NCBI GenBank assembly: GCA_965220045.1
Contig: OZ244803.1
Location: 744,001-808,000 of the forward strand
Length of the DNA: 64,000 nucleotides
Direction: 5' to 3'
DNA from: VXOZ01 sp965220045
GTDB taxonomy: Bacteria > Chloroflexota > UBA11872 > VXOZ01
How positions within the stretch are numbered: the first letter of the stretch is position 1; each line of letters begins with the position of its first letter. Positions 34,756 through 43,131 of this stretch are shown in pieces. The notes under the pieces are model-generated. The model saw nothing but the letters and a program-made list of their open reading frames with translations. It was not told the origin of the DNA and searched no databases. The translations under genes and the position numbers were made by a program.

Positions 34756-36378
34756 ATGCAATCGTCGATACCGTGGCGCAAGGAATTTCTGGCCGGCACG
34801 ATAGCTGCCGCAGCTTTTCTATCCATCTACTTCGCTGTGCGGTTTGTGTGGCAGGTCGCGGCGCTGCCTGAGGCAGTGGTGGACCGCATTCTAACGTTCA
34901 TTCCGCCCGTGCTCTTCGAGTCGGTCATCCAGATTTTCGGCTCTTTGGCTAAGCAGATTAACTTCGCAGCCATCCTCATCGGCATCATAGCCTTCGGCGG
35001 AGTCCTGGGCTTGCTCTACGGCCGCTTGCTGCGCTGGCTTGAGGTGGAAGAAGACAGCAGCGGCACGACGCGTGCCCTCCGCTACGGTTTCGCCTACGGG
35101 GTCTTGCTGTGGCTGGTCCATGGCGTCACCATGTCGCCGTTCGTGGAGCGTGGCTTCTTCGGCACGGGTGCCTCGTCGCCGGCAATTGCCGCCGTGGCTA
35201 CCGACATCGTCGCCTATCTGGTGTTTGGCGTGGTGCTGGCCTATGTCCGCCAGCCTTTCGTCGTGGAGCCGACCGAGTCTGCTTCCGCAGGCGTGCTCAG
35301 CCGCCGGTCGCTGGCGCCCTTGGCGGCGTCCGGCCTGGCCGTGGGAGGCGCCTACATGCTGAACCGCTCTTTCGCCGCCCAGGCGGAGGCTGTTTTCGCT
35401 GGACCCGTGCAAACAACAACCACCGCTCCCAGCGGCGAGACCGTGGATATCTTCCAGGAGGGCTTTGAAGGTTTGGAGCCCTTGGTCACGCCCAATGACC
35501 AGTTCTATGTCATCTCCAAGAACAACATCGATCCCACCGTGCACCTGGACGATTGGAATCTCACCATCACCGGCATGGTGGAAAACAAGATGGTATTGGG
35601 CTATGACACACTGACGTCGATGCCGAGCCAACAGCAGTACTCAACGCTCCAGTGCATCAGCAACGCCGTTGGCGGCGACTTGATCGGAAATGCCTTGTGG
35701 GAAGGCGTGCCGCTCTGGAACCTCTTGCTGCAAGCCGGCATCCAGCCCGGCGTGAAGGACATCGTGCTGCACGCGGCGGACGGCTACCAGGAGAGCATCC
35801 CAATCGAGAAGGCCCAGGACCCGCACGTCATCGTGGCGTATCGCATGAATGGCGCTACCCTGCCGCGCAACCACGGTTTCCCGGTGCGGCTGGTGGTCCC
35901 GAACATCTACGGCATGAAGAACGTGAAGTGGCTGACGCGCATCGAGCCCGTGGACCATGACTTCAAGGGCTATTGGCAACAACGCGGCTGGAGCGATGAG
36001 GCCATCATCAAGACTATGTCCCGCATCGACGCGCCGCGCAACGGCGCCTCGGTGAGCGCCAAAGTGGACCGGCAAATCCTGATCGGCGGCATCGCCTTTG
36101 CCGGCAACCGCGGCATCAGCAAGGTGGAGGCCAGCATCGACGAGGGCGAGAACTGGATAGAAGCCGAACTGGGCCAGGCGCTTGCGCCGTTCTCGTGGGT
36201 GCAGTGGCGCACAATCTGGGAGCCGCCGGTGGCGGCAGGCTATACAATCCGCGTGCGCGCTACCGACGGCGACGGGAATCTGCAGGACGAAACGGAGTTG
36301 CAGCCCGCGCCCAACGGCGCTTCCGGCTGGCACACTATCAGCACGCGCATTACCGGCATCAGCGACGGACAGAATTAG
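34756..36378 (+). CDS. Membrane domain fused to a sulfite-oxidase-type molybdopterin oxidoreductase
   Basis: Residues 10-165 contain about four hydrophobic helices. A second segment at 182-204 reads SRRSLAPLAASGLAVGGAYM, which looks like an internal twin-arginine signal. The sulfite oxidase fold follows from about 235, with the molybdenum-ligand candidate Cys300 in TLQCISNAVGG, then LPRNHGFPVRLVVP and KWLTRIE. The C-terminal Mo-cofactor dimerisation domain lies at about 415-530 (IGGIAFAGNRGISKVEASID). At 540 residues it is a fusion of a polytopic module and an extracytoplasmic oxidoreductase. GGAGGG precedes the ATG. The substrate may be sulfite or another small oxyanion; the electron acceptor is not shown. 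Confidence 0.88.
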   Translation: MQSSIPWRKEFLAGTIAAAAFLSIYFAVRFVWQVAALPEAVVDRILTFIPPVLFESVIQIFGSLAKQINFAAILIGIIAFGGVLGLLYGRLLRWLEVEEDSSGTTRALRYGFAYGVLLWLVHGVTMSPFVERGFFGTGASSPAIAAVATDIVAYLVFGVVLAYVRQPFVVEPTESASAGVLSRRSLAPLAASGLAVGGAYMLNRSFAAQAEAVFAGPVQTTTTAPSGETVDIFQEGFEGLEPLVTPNDQFYVISKNNIDPTVHLDDWNLTITGMVENKMVLGYDTLTSMPSQQQYSTLQCISNAVGGDLIGNALWEGVPLWNLLLQAGIQPGVKDIVLHAADGYQESIPIEKAQDPHVIVAYRMNGATLPRNHGFPVRLVVPNIYGMKNVKWLTRIEPVDHDFKGYWQQRGWSDEAIIKTMSRIDAPRNGASVSAKVDRQILIGGIAFAGNRGISKVEASIDEGENWIEAELGQALAPFSWVQWRTIWEPPVAAGYTIRVRATDGDGNLQDETELQPAPNGASGWHTISTRITGISDGQN

Positions 36379-36516
36379 GAGGATGCAGGCATAGGTTTAT
36401 CCTACGCTTACAATTTCTTGGGGCGCGCTAAAACACTTGTAGAAGAGGCGTGCGCTTGATCGGCTGCTCACCACTGCGCGGTCCCAACTCAAAGGTTTGC
36501 ACGCTTTTTCGAAGTT

Positions 36517-36551
36517 GCTTCTGGGTCACACGAATGTTGTGTCCCAGAAGC
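36517..36551. terminator. Hairpin between convergent genes
   Basis: GCTTCTGGG pairs with CCCAGAAGC, followed after a T-T mismatch by CACA/TGTG around a 7-base loop. It lies between the convergent genes ending at 36378 and 36616 and could act on either. No long T-run follows. Confidence 0.45.
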
Positions 36552-36615
36552 TGCGCTTTAAGGGCTGATTCGGATCACACGTCTCGGCATTACGGATGCC
36601 GTTCAACAGGTGCGA

Positions 36616-37677
36616 CTAGAGGCGACCTGTGAGGGAAGGCATGCCCAGGTTTTCCGCCACGGCATCGAGGTCTTCCACGATTTCGGCTGCAAAGGCAATG
36701 CCGTCGCGGAGGAAGTTTTCTTTGCGCTCTAACTCAATCTCGCCGGGCAGGTAAACGCGTTCGACGCCTTTGGCCTTAGCTGAGTTGCGCATCTGGCGGA
36801 TTTGCACGTCCATACGCTGTTTGAAATCGTCCACCGGCATCATGTGACCGACGTCGATTGCCATGAAGAGTTGGCCCATGGCTTGCGGCGTATTGGGAAT
36901 GCCGCCCCGGCGCACGTCCTGACCGAAGAGCGCGCCCGTAAGCACGCCGCAGAGCGCATCCAGCACCACGGCGAGGCCGTAGCCTTTGGGTCCGCCCACC
37001 GGCGCCATGAGCGTCGCAATACTGGGGTCCGTAGTGGGAACGCCCTCGTCAGTCAGGGCCCAGTCGAGGGGGATGGACTCTCCCTTCCGCTTTGCCAGAG
37101 CAACCTTGCCCGCCGCCACGACGCTCACCGCCATGTCGAGCATGAGCGGACGCTCGGTGGCCGCCGGTATAGCGTAGGCGATGGGCGTATTGCTGAGACT
37201 GGGCGTGACGCCGCCGAAGGGCGCCATCACCTGGATGCCGTTGGTGGAGCAAAAGCCTATCGCGTCGTGGTCGACGGCGCGCAGCGTGTAGTAGGCCGCC
37301 GCGCCAAAGTGATTGCTCTCGCGCACCCCTACCGCGCCTATACCGAACTGCTTGGCTTTCTCTATTGCCAGGTCCATGGCCTGCACCCCCGCCACCTGTC
37401 CCATGGCGTTGCGCGCGCTGATGATTGCCGTGGCCCCGTTGTCCGACACGACTTCCGGCGTGGCTGTCGGATCAATCGACCCGACCTGAATCCAGTTGGT
37501 ATACAGCGGCAGAAAGTTACTGCCATGCGTAAAGACACCGGTGAGATCGGCGTGCACGAGCGACTGCGCCACGAGCGATGCTTCCCCCGGCAGCATACCG
37601 ACTTTGCAGAATGCTTCCGTGTCGAACTCTTCCATCGTTGTGGCCGGTACGCGGACAACTCCAGATTCGGCGGACAT
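36616..37677 (-). CDS. Ldh-family (malate/L-lactate/ureidoglycolate-type) NAD(P)-dependent dehydrogenase
   Basis: This belongs to the oxidoreductase family that includes malate, sulfolactate and ureidoglycolate dehydrogenases and has its own NAD fold. Typical segments are ADLTGVFTHGSN, GIGAVGVRESNHFGAAAYY with its conserved His, GVTPSLSNTPIAYAIP and PKGYGLAVVLDALCGVLTGA. At 353 residues it is full length. The ATG at 37677 has GGGAGA at seven bases; a longer frame from 37707 lacks a better site. The substrate is unresolved. Confidence 0.9.
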   Translation of the reverse strand: MSAESGVVRVPATTMEEFDTEAFCKVGMLPGEASLVAQSLVHADLTGVFTHGSNFLPLYTNWIQVGSIDPTATPEVVSDNGATAIISARNAMGQVAGVQAMDLAIEKAKQFGIGAVGVRESNHFGAAAYYTLRAVDHDAIGFCSTNGIQVMAPFGGVTPSLSNTPIAYAIPAATERPLMLDMAVSVVAAGKVALAKRKGESIPLDWALTDEGVPTTDPSIATLMAPVGGPKGYGLAVVLDALCGVLTGALFGQDVRRGGIPNTPQAMGQLFMAIDVGHMMPVDDFKQRMDVQIRQMRNSAKAKGVERVYLPGEIELERKENFLRDGIAFAAEIVEDLDAVAENLGMPSLTGRL

Positions 37678-37830
37678 ATATTGGTCTCCCTTATCTCTCT
37701 TTTTCAAGCGATGGTCTAGCTCTCTAGGTAGCCACGCGCATCTTACACTCGTAGCGCGGGGACTTGCCCCTTAGGGTTCACCCTACCATTCTCGGCGCCA
37801 TCATCGTTGCTCTACTGTCCTGGCGCGCAG

Positions 37831-38949
37831 TTAACGCGCACCCTCGTTCCACACTTCAGCGCGGCGTATGAAGACCTGCGGATCGTCTACCCACTCCGCA
37901 AAACCGATGCGCCGGTTGTTGGTTAGCCAGTTAATCTTCTCATCCAGGCAAGCAGCAAGCGCAGCATCCTCTACAGCGAGGGAGAAGCCGCCCAATTCAA
38001 TGGCCTCATCGAGGGCTGTCACCTCCAGGGAGCTGTCGGCGGCACGTGCCGCGTCGCGGTTACCGATTTCGCCTCTGGCTAATGCGTCAATTTCACCGCT
38101 GCGAAGGGCCGCAATGAGCTCCGCTTCGCCCAACGCATCCCCGAGGTAGACAACCTGCGGCATGGACTTGTCCGGTGGGTAGAGATGCTGTCTTCCGTCA
38201 AGATTCTCCGTTGCCCCCGCGGCGGTGATTGCATAGTCCGCACTGCCGTCGGCGATCACTGATCCCTGCGCGGTATCCACACGGACGCCGGCCGCGAGCA
38301 CACCGTTCGCGTCAACAAGACCCGTCAGTTCCAAGAGGCGAAACTCCCCGGTTGTACCGGCAAGCGCGCCCACGCGCATATCACTGGTGAGGTCGGCGTA
38401 ACTGGAAAGGTAGGCTGCGTCCACGGCGCGCACCAAGAGCGACTGGCGAAAGATGATGTGGCCGCTGGTAAACACGACCACCTGTGTGCCTGAGGCATCG
38501 CGGGTCCGCGAATCGAGTATCGTAATGCCGCCGCCGACGATGTCGTACTCGGTTCCGGCTGACTCTAGCCAAATGCCTTCCCAGCGAGCGATGCCCCGGC
38601 GGGAGAACACCAACCCCGCACCTTCCATCGCCTCCAGGGCGCTTAGCAAATCCGCCTCATAGCCGCGATGGGTGTTGAATCCCTCGGCGTCCGGATCCAA
38701 ATCAACACTGTAGCTGACCGGCGAGAAAAATGCGTAAAAGCCCACGCTCAGCACACGCTCTCCATCAGAGCAGGCCACCGCTTGCTTCTCAGGGACTTGC
38801 TCAACCCTGGCAAGTCCCACACCACAGGCGGCAAGGCAAAACAGCAAGAAACCAAGTATCGCGGCTTTGACAAGGAACACGCGGCGGCGGACGACGACGG
38901 AGATTAACAGGGTCTTTCTCGACTTGAAATCAACAATGCGCGGCCACAT
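37831..38949 (-). CDS. Family 3-type (amino-acid ABC) substrate-binding lipoprotein
   Basis: A signal with lipobox FCLAAC (Cys42) precedes a domain like the periplasmic amino-acid-binding proteins: LSVGFYAFFSPVSY, GYEADLLSALEAM, YDIVGGGITI, VGALAGTTGEF and GSADYAITAAGA. The n-region is long (about 24 residues before the hydrophobic core), so the true start may be one of the GTG codons near residue 18. At 372 residues from the ATG it is longer than usual. No permease or ATPase gene is adjacent. It could also be a receptor for sensing. Confidence 0.85.
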   Translation of the reverse strand: MWPRIVDFKSRKTLLISVVVRRRVFLVKAAILGFLLFCLAACGVGLARVEQVPEKQAVACSDGERVLSVGFYAFFSPVSYSVDLDPDAEGFNTHRGYEADLLSALEAMEGAGLVFSRRGIARWEGIWLESAGTEYDIVGGGITILDSRTRDASGTQVVVFTSGHIIFRQSLLVRAVDAAYLSSYADLTSDMRVGALAGTTGEFRLLELTGLVDANGVLAAGVRVDTAQGSVIADGSADYAITAAGATENLDGRQHLYPPDKSMPQVVYLGDALGEAELIAALRSGEIDALARGEIGNRDAARAADSSLEVTALDEAIELGGFSLAVEDAALAACLDEKINWLTNNRRIGFAEWVDDPQVFIRRAEVWNEGAR

Positions 38950-39191
38950 CTTGTGAGAATCTCACTGAGTTGCCAGTATAGCATTCATACCGGCAGAAGG
39001 CCGCTGCAACCCACGGAGGAATACAAACTCCAATAGTGAATTGTCCAAGACCTAATTTAGCAGGGCTTATATCTGGAGATTAAGGGGCAGCAAGTCGGCA
39101 GTCTCTGGATTATGCTGGTGGAGAACATGTGCGAGGTCGTGGCGCGCCGGGAGATTCTTTGGGAACAGGAGGCCTTAGTAGAGCCGTGGGG

Positions 39192-39782
39192 CTAGAGGGG
39201 TGCTGGTCGGCCCAGCCACGCGGCCAGCGCCTCCGCCTCGGCGGGCTTCCGCAGCTCGATAACCCGCAGGTGAGGGAATGCGCCTTCTTCCAGGATACGC
39301 CGGTACTCCCGCCGCCGCCGTCGGTAGGTCACAATCGCCCACCGGATGATGGAGTCCCGGCTGAGAAAGGACTGCCGGAAGGTCTCCCGGTTGCGGGAGA
39401 ACAGCTCCTCACGGGTTAACACCCGCTTGGTGGTACGGTACAGGGCGCGCCACAGTACTACCCGGAAGGGATAGTTGAGCCAGACGATGGCGGTGGCCCG
39501 ACCCCAGACTATGTCCCGAGTGACGCTGTAGTTGCCATCTATCACCCACCTCTCACCGGCCACAGCCTCGCTGACCAGTTGCCGGAACTCCTCCGCCGGT
39601 CGCGGTTGCCAGTTGGAATTCCAGTGAATGGCATCCAGCTCGATGTGGGGCGCTCCCAGTGACCGCGATATTTGCCGCGCCAGAGTGGTTTTGCCAGAGC
39701 AGCTTTTCCCCACCACTATCACTCGCTCCATGGCCCGGCGCACGTCCTTGCCCCATGTCACCATGCCGCCAACCTGCCCCAT
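39192..39782 (-). CDS. P-loop nucleoside/nucleotide kinase-like protein
   Basis: The Walker A motif is GKSCSGKTT about 25 residues from the start. PHIELDAIHWNSNW and WVIDGNY follow, and an Arg-rich lid region (TKRVLTREELFSRNRETFR) completes the pattern of adenylate-kinase/FlaR-like kinases. The ATG at 39782 shares its A with the TGA of the TauE gene (TGATG), which favours coupled translation. An ATG at 39731, right before MERVIVVGKS, is the alternative. It has 196 residues from the first start. The substrate is unknown. Confidence 0.8.
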   Translation of the reverse strand: MGQVGGMVTWGKDVRRAMERVIVVGKSCSGKTTLARQISRSLGAPHIELDAIHWNSNWQPRPAEEFRQLVSEAVAGERWVIDGNYSVTRDIVWGRATAIVWLNYPFRVVLWRALYRTTKRVLTREELFSRNRETFRQSFLSRDSIIRWAIVTYRRRRREYRRILEEGAFPHLRVIELRKPAEAEALAAWLGRPAPL

Positions 39783-40840
39783 CAGGCACTTACCTCATCG
39801 GGAGCCGGCTTCTTGCGGAACGCCCGCAGCAGCAGCCCGGCTATCACCAGGCAAATGGTCCCTGATACTCCCAGTAGCAGTACCGACGCCACCGTATCCA
39901 GGAATTGCAGGCGGCTCACGCTTTCGGATAGTTCCTTCAGCGCCACGGCCACGCCGCCGCTGAGTACCGTCACGCCGAATAACCCGCGTATCCGCCCGGG
40001 GTCTACGAAACGGGTTGCCGTGGCGCCAACCTGCGCGCCCGCCGAGGCGGCAGTCAGCATGATTATGGCCATGAGCAGGTCCACGTGGTTGCCCAGGGCG
40101 TAGATGAAGGTCCCCACCGAGCCGGTGATGATTATTTGAAAGAGGTCGGTGCCGATAGCCATGACGGTGGGGACGCCCACCACATAGACCAGCAACGGCA
40201 TCAGGATGAAGCCGCCGCCTGCCCCCAGCAGCCCGGCCATGAAGCCCACGCCGAAGCCGATGCTGAAGGGCACGAAGACGGAGATGCTCTGAATCCCCGA
40301 GAGGGGCAATGCCACCCGTGTTGGCGTGATTCCCCGCCCCGGCAGCCAGACGGCATGAGGCGGGATGCGCAACGCTTGCACCTTCCGGGCCAGGTTTTCA
40401 GTGGACGTCGCGTCGCCGGTCCCTCCGGCGCGGCGGCGCACCTTGAAGTAGTCGTAGACGATGAACGATCCCAGGGCGCCCAGGAAGACGACGTAGACGT
40501 ACCGGATCACGGGGCCGATGATGCCTGCCTCAAGCAAAGCAACGTTCAGCCGTTCCGCCAGAATCTCGCCGGGCACGGTGCCGCAGACCATCAGCAGTCC
40601 CAGCCGGAAGTCCACGTGGCCGAGGCCCTTGTGCTTCAGCATGTTGATGATGGAGGAGCCCATGACGAGCGTAAGCCCGGTCCCAACCGCGTAGATCGGC
40701 GGCACACCAAAGACCAGCAGGCCCCCGGTAATCAGGAACCCGCCGCCGACGCCGAAGAAGCCGCCCAGGGTCCCGACAATCAGCCCCAACAACACGAGGA
40801 GCGCCGGGTCAACCGTCACGCCGGCGTTAGGGAAAAGCAT
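39782..40840 (-). CDS. TauE/SafE-family (sulfite exporter-like) membrane transporter
   Basis: This polytopic protein of 352 residues has the paired TauE/SafE repeats, each starting with a glycine-rich helix: GTLGGFFGVGGGFLITGG near the N-terminus and GFMAGLLGAGGGFILMPLL near residue 200. A hydrophilic loop of about 50 residues divides the halves. The family moves small sulfur-containing or carboxylate anions, but the substrate here is not fixed. It is preceded by a small membrane protein with three bases between the genes, and its stop overlaps the next gene, so the three form an operon. Confidence 0.9.
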   Translation of the reverse strand: MLFPNAGVTVDPALLVLLGLIVGTLGGFFGVGGGFLITGGLLVFGVPPIYAVGTGLTLVMGSSIINMLKHKGLGHVDFRLGLLMVCGTVPGEILAERLNVALLEAGIIGPVIRYVYVVFLGALGSFIVYDYFKVRRRAGGTGDATSTENLARKVQALRIPPHAVWLPGRGITPTRVALPLSGIQSISVFVPFSIGFGVGFMAGLLGAGGGFILMPLLVYVVGVPTVMAIGTDLFQIIITGSVGTFIYALGNHVDLLMAIIMLTAASAGAQVGATATRFVDPGRIRGLFGVTVLSGGVAVALKELSESVSRLQFLDTVASVLLLGVSGTICLVIAGLLLRAFRKKPAPDEVSA

Positions 40841-40843
40841 GCG

Positions 40844-41029
40844 CTACCCTCGCCCGCCGGCGCGGGCACGGCTCCCGGCCCAAAGAGATGTGATCCAACG
40901 CAGGACCAGTTCCCAGAGGCTGTAGAGGCCCAGTGCAGTACTCGCCACCACCGCCATGACCAGCAGGGCCCACAAAAAGGGATTCTGACTGCTGAGCTCT
41001 TGGAGAAAACCCGTTAGCGCATCGTACAT
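40844..41029 (-). CDS. Small single-pass membrane protein in the TauE operon
   Basis: It has 61 residues from the ATG at 41029, with one hydrophobic helix (FLWALLVMAVVASTALGLYSL) and a basic C-terminus. An in-frame TTG six codons earlier (41047) is the alternative start. Its stop lies three bases before the TauE start, and the TauE ribosome site is inside its 3' end, so the two should be coupled. I know no function; it may assist the transporter. Confidence 0.6.
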   Translation of the reverse strand: MYDALTGFLQELSSQNPFLWALLVMAVVASTALGLYSLWELVLRWITSLWAGSRARAGGRG

Positions 41030-41320
41030 GCCATCCAGTATAGCCAAATGTGGCCTATGCCCGTCGTAGGGGTCCGTTGGGTATTAACGCTTGCAGCAAT
41101 CTGGTGGCACGAACACAGAAGGCTGTCAGCGTGCCGATTTACCGTCACTCGCCGCGTGACGCCGACGCTGTGACGCACGGTGCCCGGACGTGTATACGAC
41201 TAAACTGCCAATCACGCATTGCTGGTACTATTGCCAAGAAGTACATGTCAATCAATAGGATAGACAGAACAAAGGTGGCGGTTACGTGGTTTCGTTTCGA
41301 AAGAGGATGGAGAGTTGCCG

Positions 41321-42964
41321 ATGAAACGTCTCGCGATACTCTTTGCCTGCGCCCTTTTCTTGCTGTTCCCCGCATCCGCTGCGGCGGCGGAGTGCCAATT
41401 CGTGTTGGGCTTCAAGACTCTCCGCGATCTCATCGGCCATGACATCGTCGGCGAGTGTTTGGAAAACGAGCACTTTAACCATATTGGCGACAGCGTGCAG
41501 CAGACTACCGGTGGCTTGCTCGTCTGGCGCAAGGCCGATAACTGGACCGCCTTCACCGACGGCTACCGCTCCTGGATTAACGGCCCATACGGGGTAGAGC
41601 AGCGGTTCAACGTCGAGCTCTTGCCTTGGGAGGCGGAAGGAGCCATAGAACGGCTGCCCTGGGTGCGGGATGGCTTGACGGATCTCGAGGGGCGGGCCGT
41701 GAGCTCGCTGGAAACTTTGGGCAAGTACTATTCACAGGTCTTCCTTGCCTTGTTGGAAAGAGAGCGGGACTGGCTACCGCCGCAGAATGACGGCGACATT
41801 ACAGAACTCGATCGTATTGTGGACTTGAGTTCGCTCAACGAGACCGCCACGCGGCAGATCGTGTCACTGCCTTTTCTCGACGATATTGACTCTCACGATT
41901 ACTTCGCGCTGCAGTCTTTTCGCGGGCTGCTGTTGTCCGATAGCGCCGGGCGCATAGGGGAGATTGTGTCCGATCCCGCACTGCAAGACAGCAGAACGGA
42001 GACGGACGGCGTGACCATTCTGGTGCACATTCTCCGCCTGCAAGACCCCGAAGCGGCCGCGAAGATTGAGTCTATGGCGTGGGTGCGGGACGGCATCGCG
42101 AGCAGCATGCACAGTACCGCGGACCCGCAGGACGGCTCCCGGAATGAGCAATCCGTAGTGCATACCCTTGTGCGCCTGGCTGGTCGCTCGCGGGCAACGT
42201 ACTTAGACTTGGCGGACAAGCCTTGGCTGCAGGACGGGCTGTCGCGCTACGAATTCCAGTTGATCAGTGACTTTGAGCAGCTTGTCCAATGGGACGTATT
42301 CTGGGCCAACCGCGTAGTCAACATGCCTTTCATGCAGAGCCTAGAAGGCACCGAGGTCTCGATTGTACAGACCATCAAGGACTTTCAGTGGACAGACCCT
42401 GATCTGCCTGCTCGCATTCTATCCCACCCCACTCTCGCCGGAGGCATTACCGACGATAAGACCAGCATTGTCTTCATGGTCATCATGGAATTGACGGCTC
42501 CGCAAGGGGCAGCGGTGGTCTTTGCTTACCCCTGGGTTCAAGACGGTATGACCGCTGGCGAACTAGAGGGGTTTCGCTTCCTTCAACACTTGGGAACCAG
42601 TTCCGACCGGGTCCTGCTAGCTGTGGCGCAGAAGAGCTGGGTGCAGGACGGCATCACGAAAGAAGAGCGCATAGTCATTGGCAGGCTGCACAACATCCTG
42701 GGCTGGCGCGGGAGTTCACACATCCACGAAGCCTTGGCTCTCCGCATTCTGGCAATGCCGTTCCTCAATGCCGTCGACGATATCGATGTCGGGGCAATGC
42801 AGAGTCTAAGCAGATTACACCGGCCCGATAACGGAAGTCAATTGGCAAGAATCTTGTCTCACCCGAAGCTCAGCAACGGCATCACTGACGATCTCGCCGC
42901 GCTGGTGGCTACCTTGCCGGAAAACGTCGACGCGGCACTAGAGGTCTTGAACACGCAACGGTAA
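41321..42964 (+). CDS. Secreted protein A: conserved Cys domain plus about ten WVQDG helical repeats
   Basis: A signal peptide ends at about ASAAAA (residue 23). Residues 24-104 form a domain shared almost without gaps by the next two genes, with Cys25, Cys46 and WRKADNWTAFTDGYR near 69-83. From about 111 to the end (547) run roughly ten units of 35-45 residues, each with a start like PW(V/L)(Q/R)DGIT, then acidic residues and two likely helices ending in ARIL or similar. Some units diverge (PFLDDID, HPTLAGGI). I recognise no enzyme domain. The ATG is chosen over a TTG six bases upstream because GGAGAG stands six bases before it. The solenoid suggests binding outside the cell. Confidence 0.8.
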   Translation: MKRLAILFACALFLLFPASAAAAECQFVLGFKTLRDLIGHDIVGECLENEHFNHIGDSVQQTTGGLLVWRKADNWTAFTDGYRSWINGPYGVEQRFNVELLPWEAEGAIERLPWVRDGLTDLEGRAVSSLETLGKYYSQVFLALLERERDWLPPQNDGDITELDRIVDLSSLNETATRQIVSLPFLDDIDSHDYFALQSFRGLLLSDSAGRIGEIVSDPALQDSRTETDGVTILVHILRLQDPEAAAKIESMAWVRDGIASSMHSTADPQDGSRNEQSVVHTLVRLAGRSRATYLDLADKPWLQDGLSRYEFQLISDFEQLVQWDVFWANRVVNMPFMQSLEGTEVSIVQTIKDFQWTDPDLPARILSHPTLAGGITDDKTSIVFMVIMELTAPQGAAVVFAYPWVQDGMTAGELEGFRFLQHLGTSSDRVLLAVAQKSWVQDGITKEERIVIGRLHNILGWRGSSHIHEALALRILAMPFLNAVDDIDVGAMQSLSRLHRPDNGSQLARILSHPKLSNGITDDLAALVATLPENVDAALEVLNTQR

Positions 42965-43131
42965 GCCGGATCGATCCGATGTGTTGCCCATGTTCAAGTG
43001 AAAACGGAAGGCGTTAAGAGCGGCATGACTGACGGCTGGACCTCGGAGGAGGCTTGTGCGAGTCGCCAGTGGACGGCAGACGTCGCTGAGGTACCGATCG
43101 GCACTGAAGTAAAGAGAGAGGCCCCGCACCA

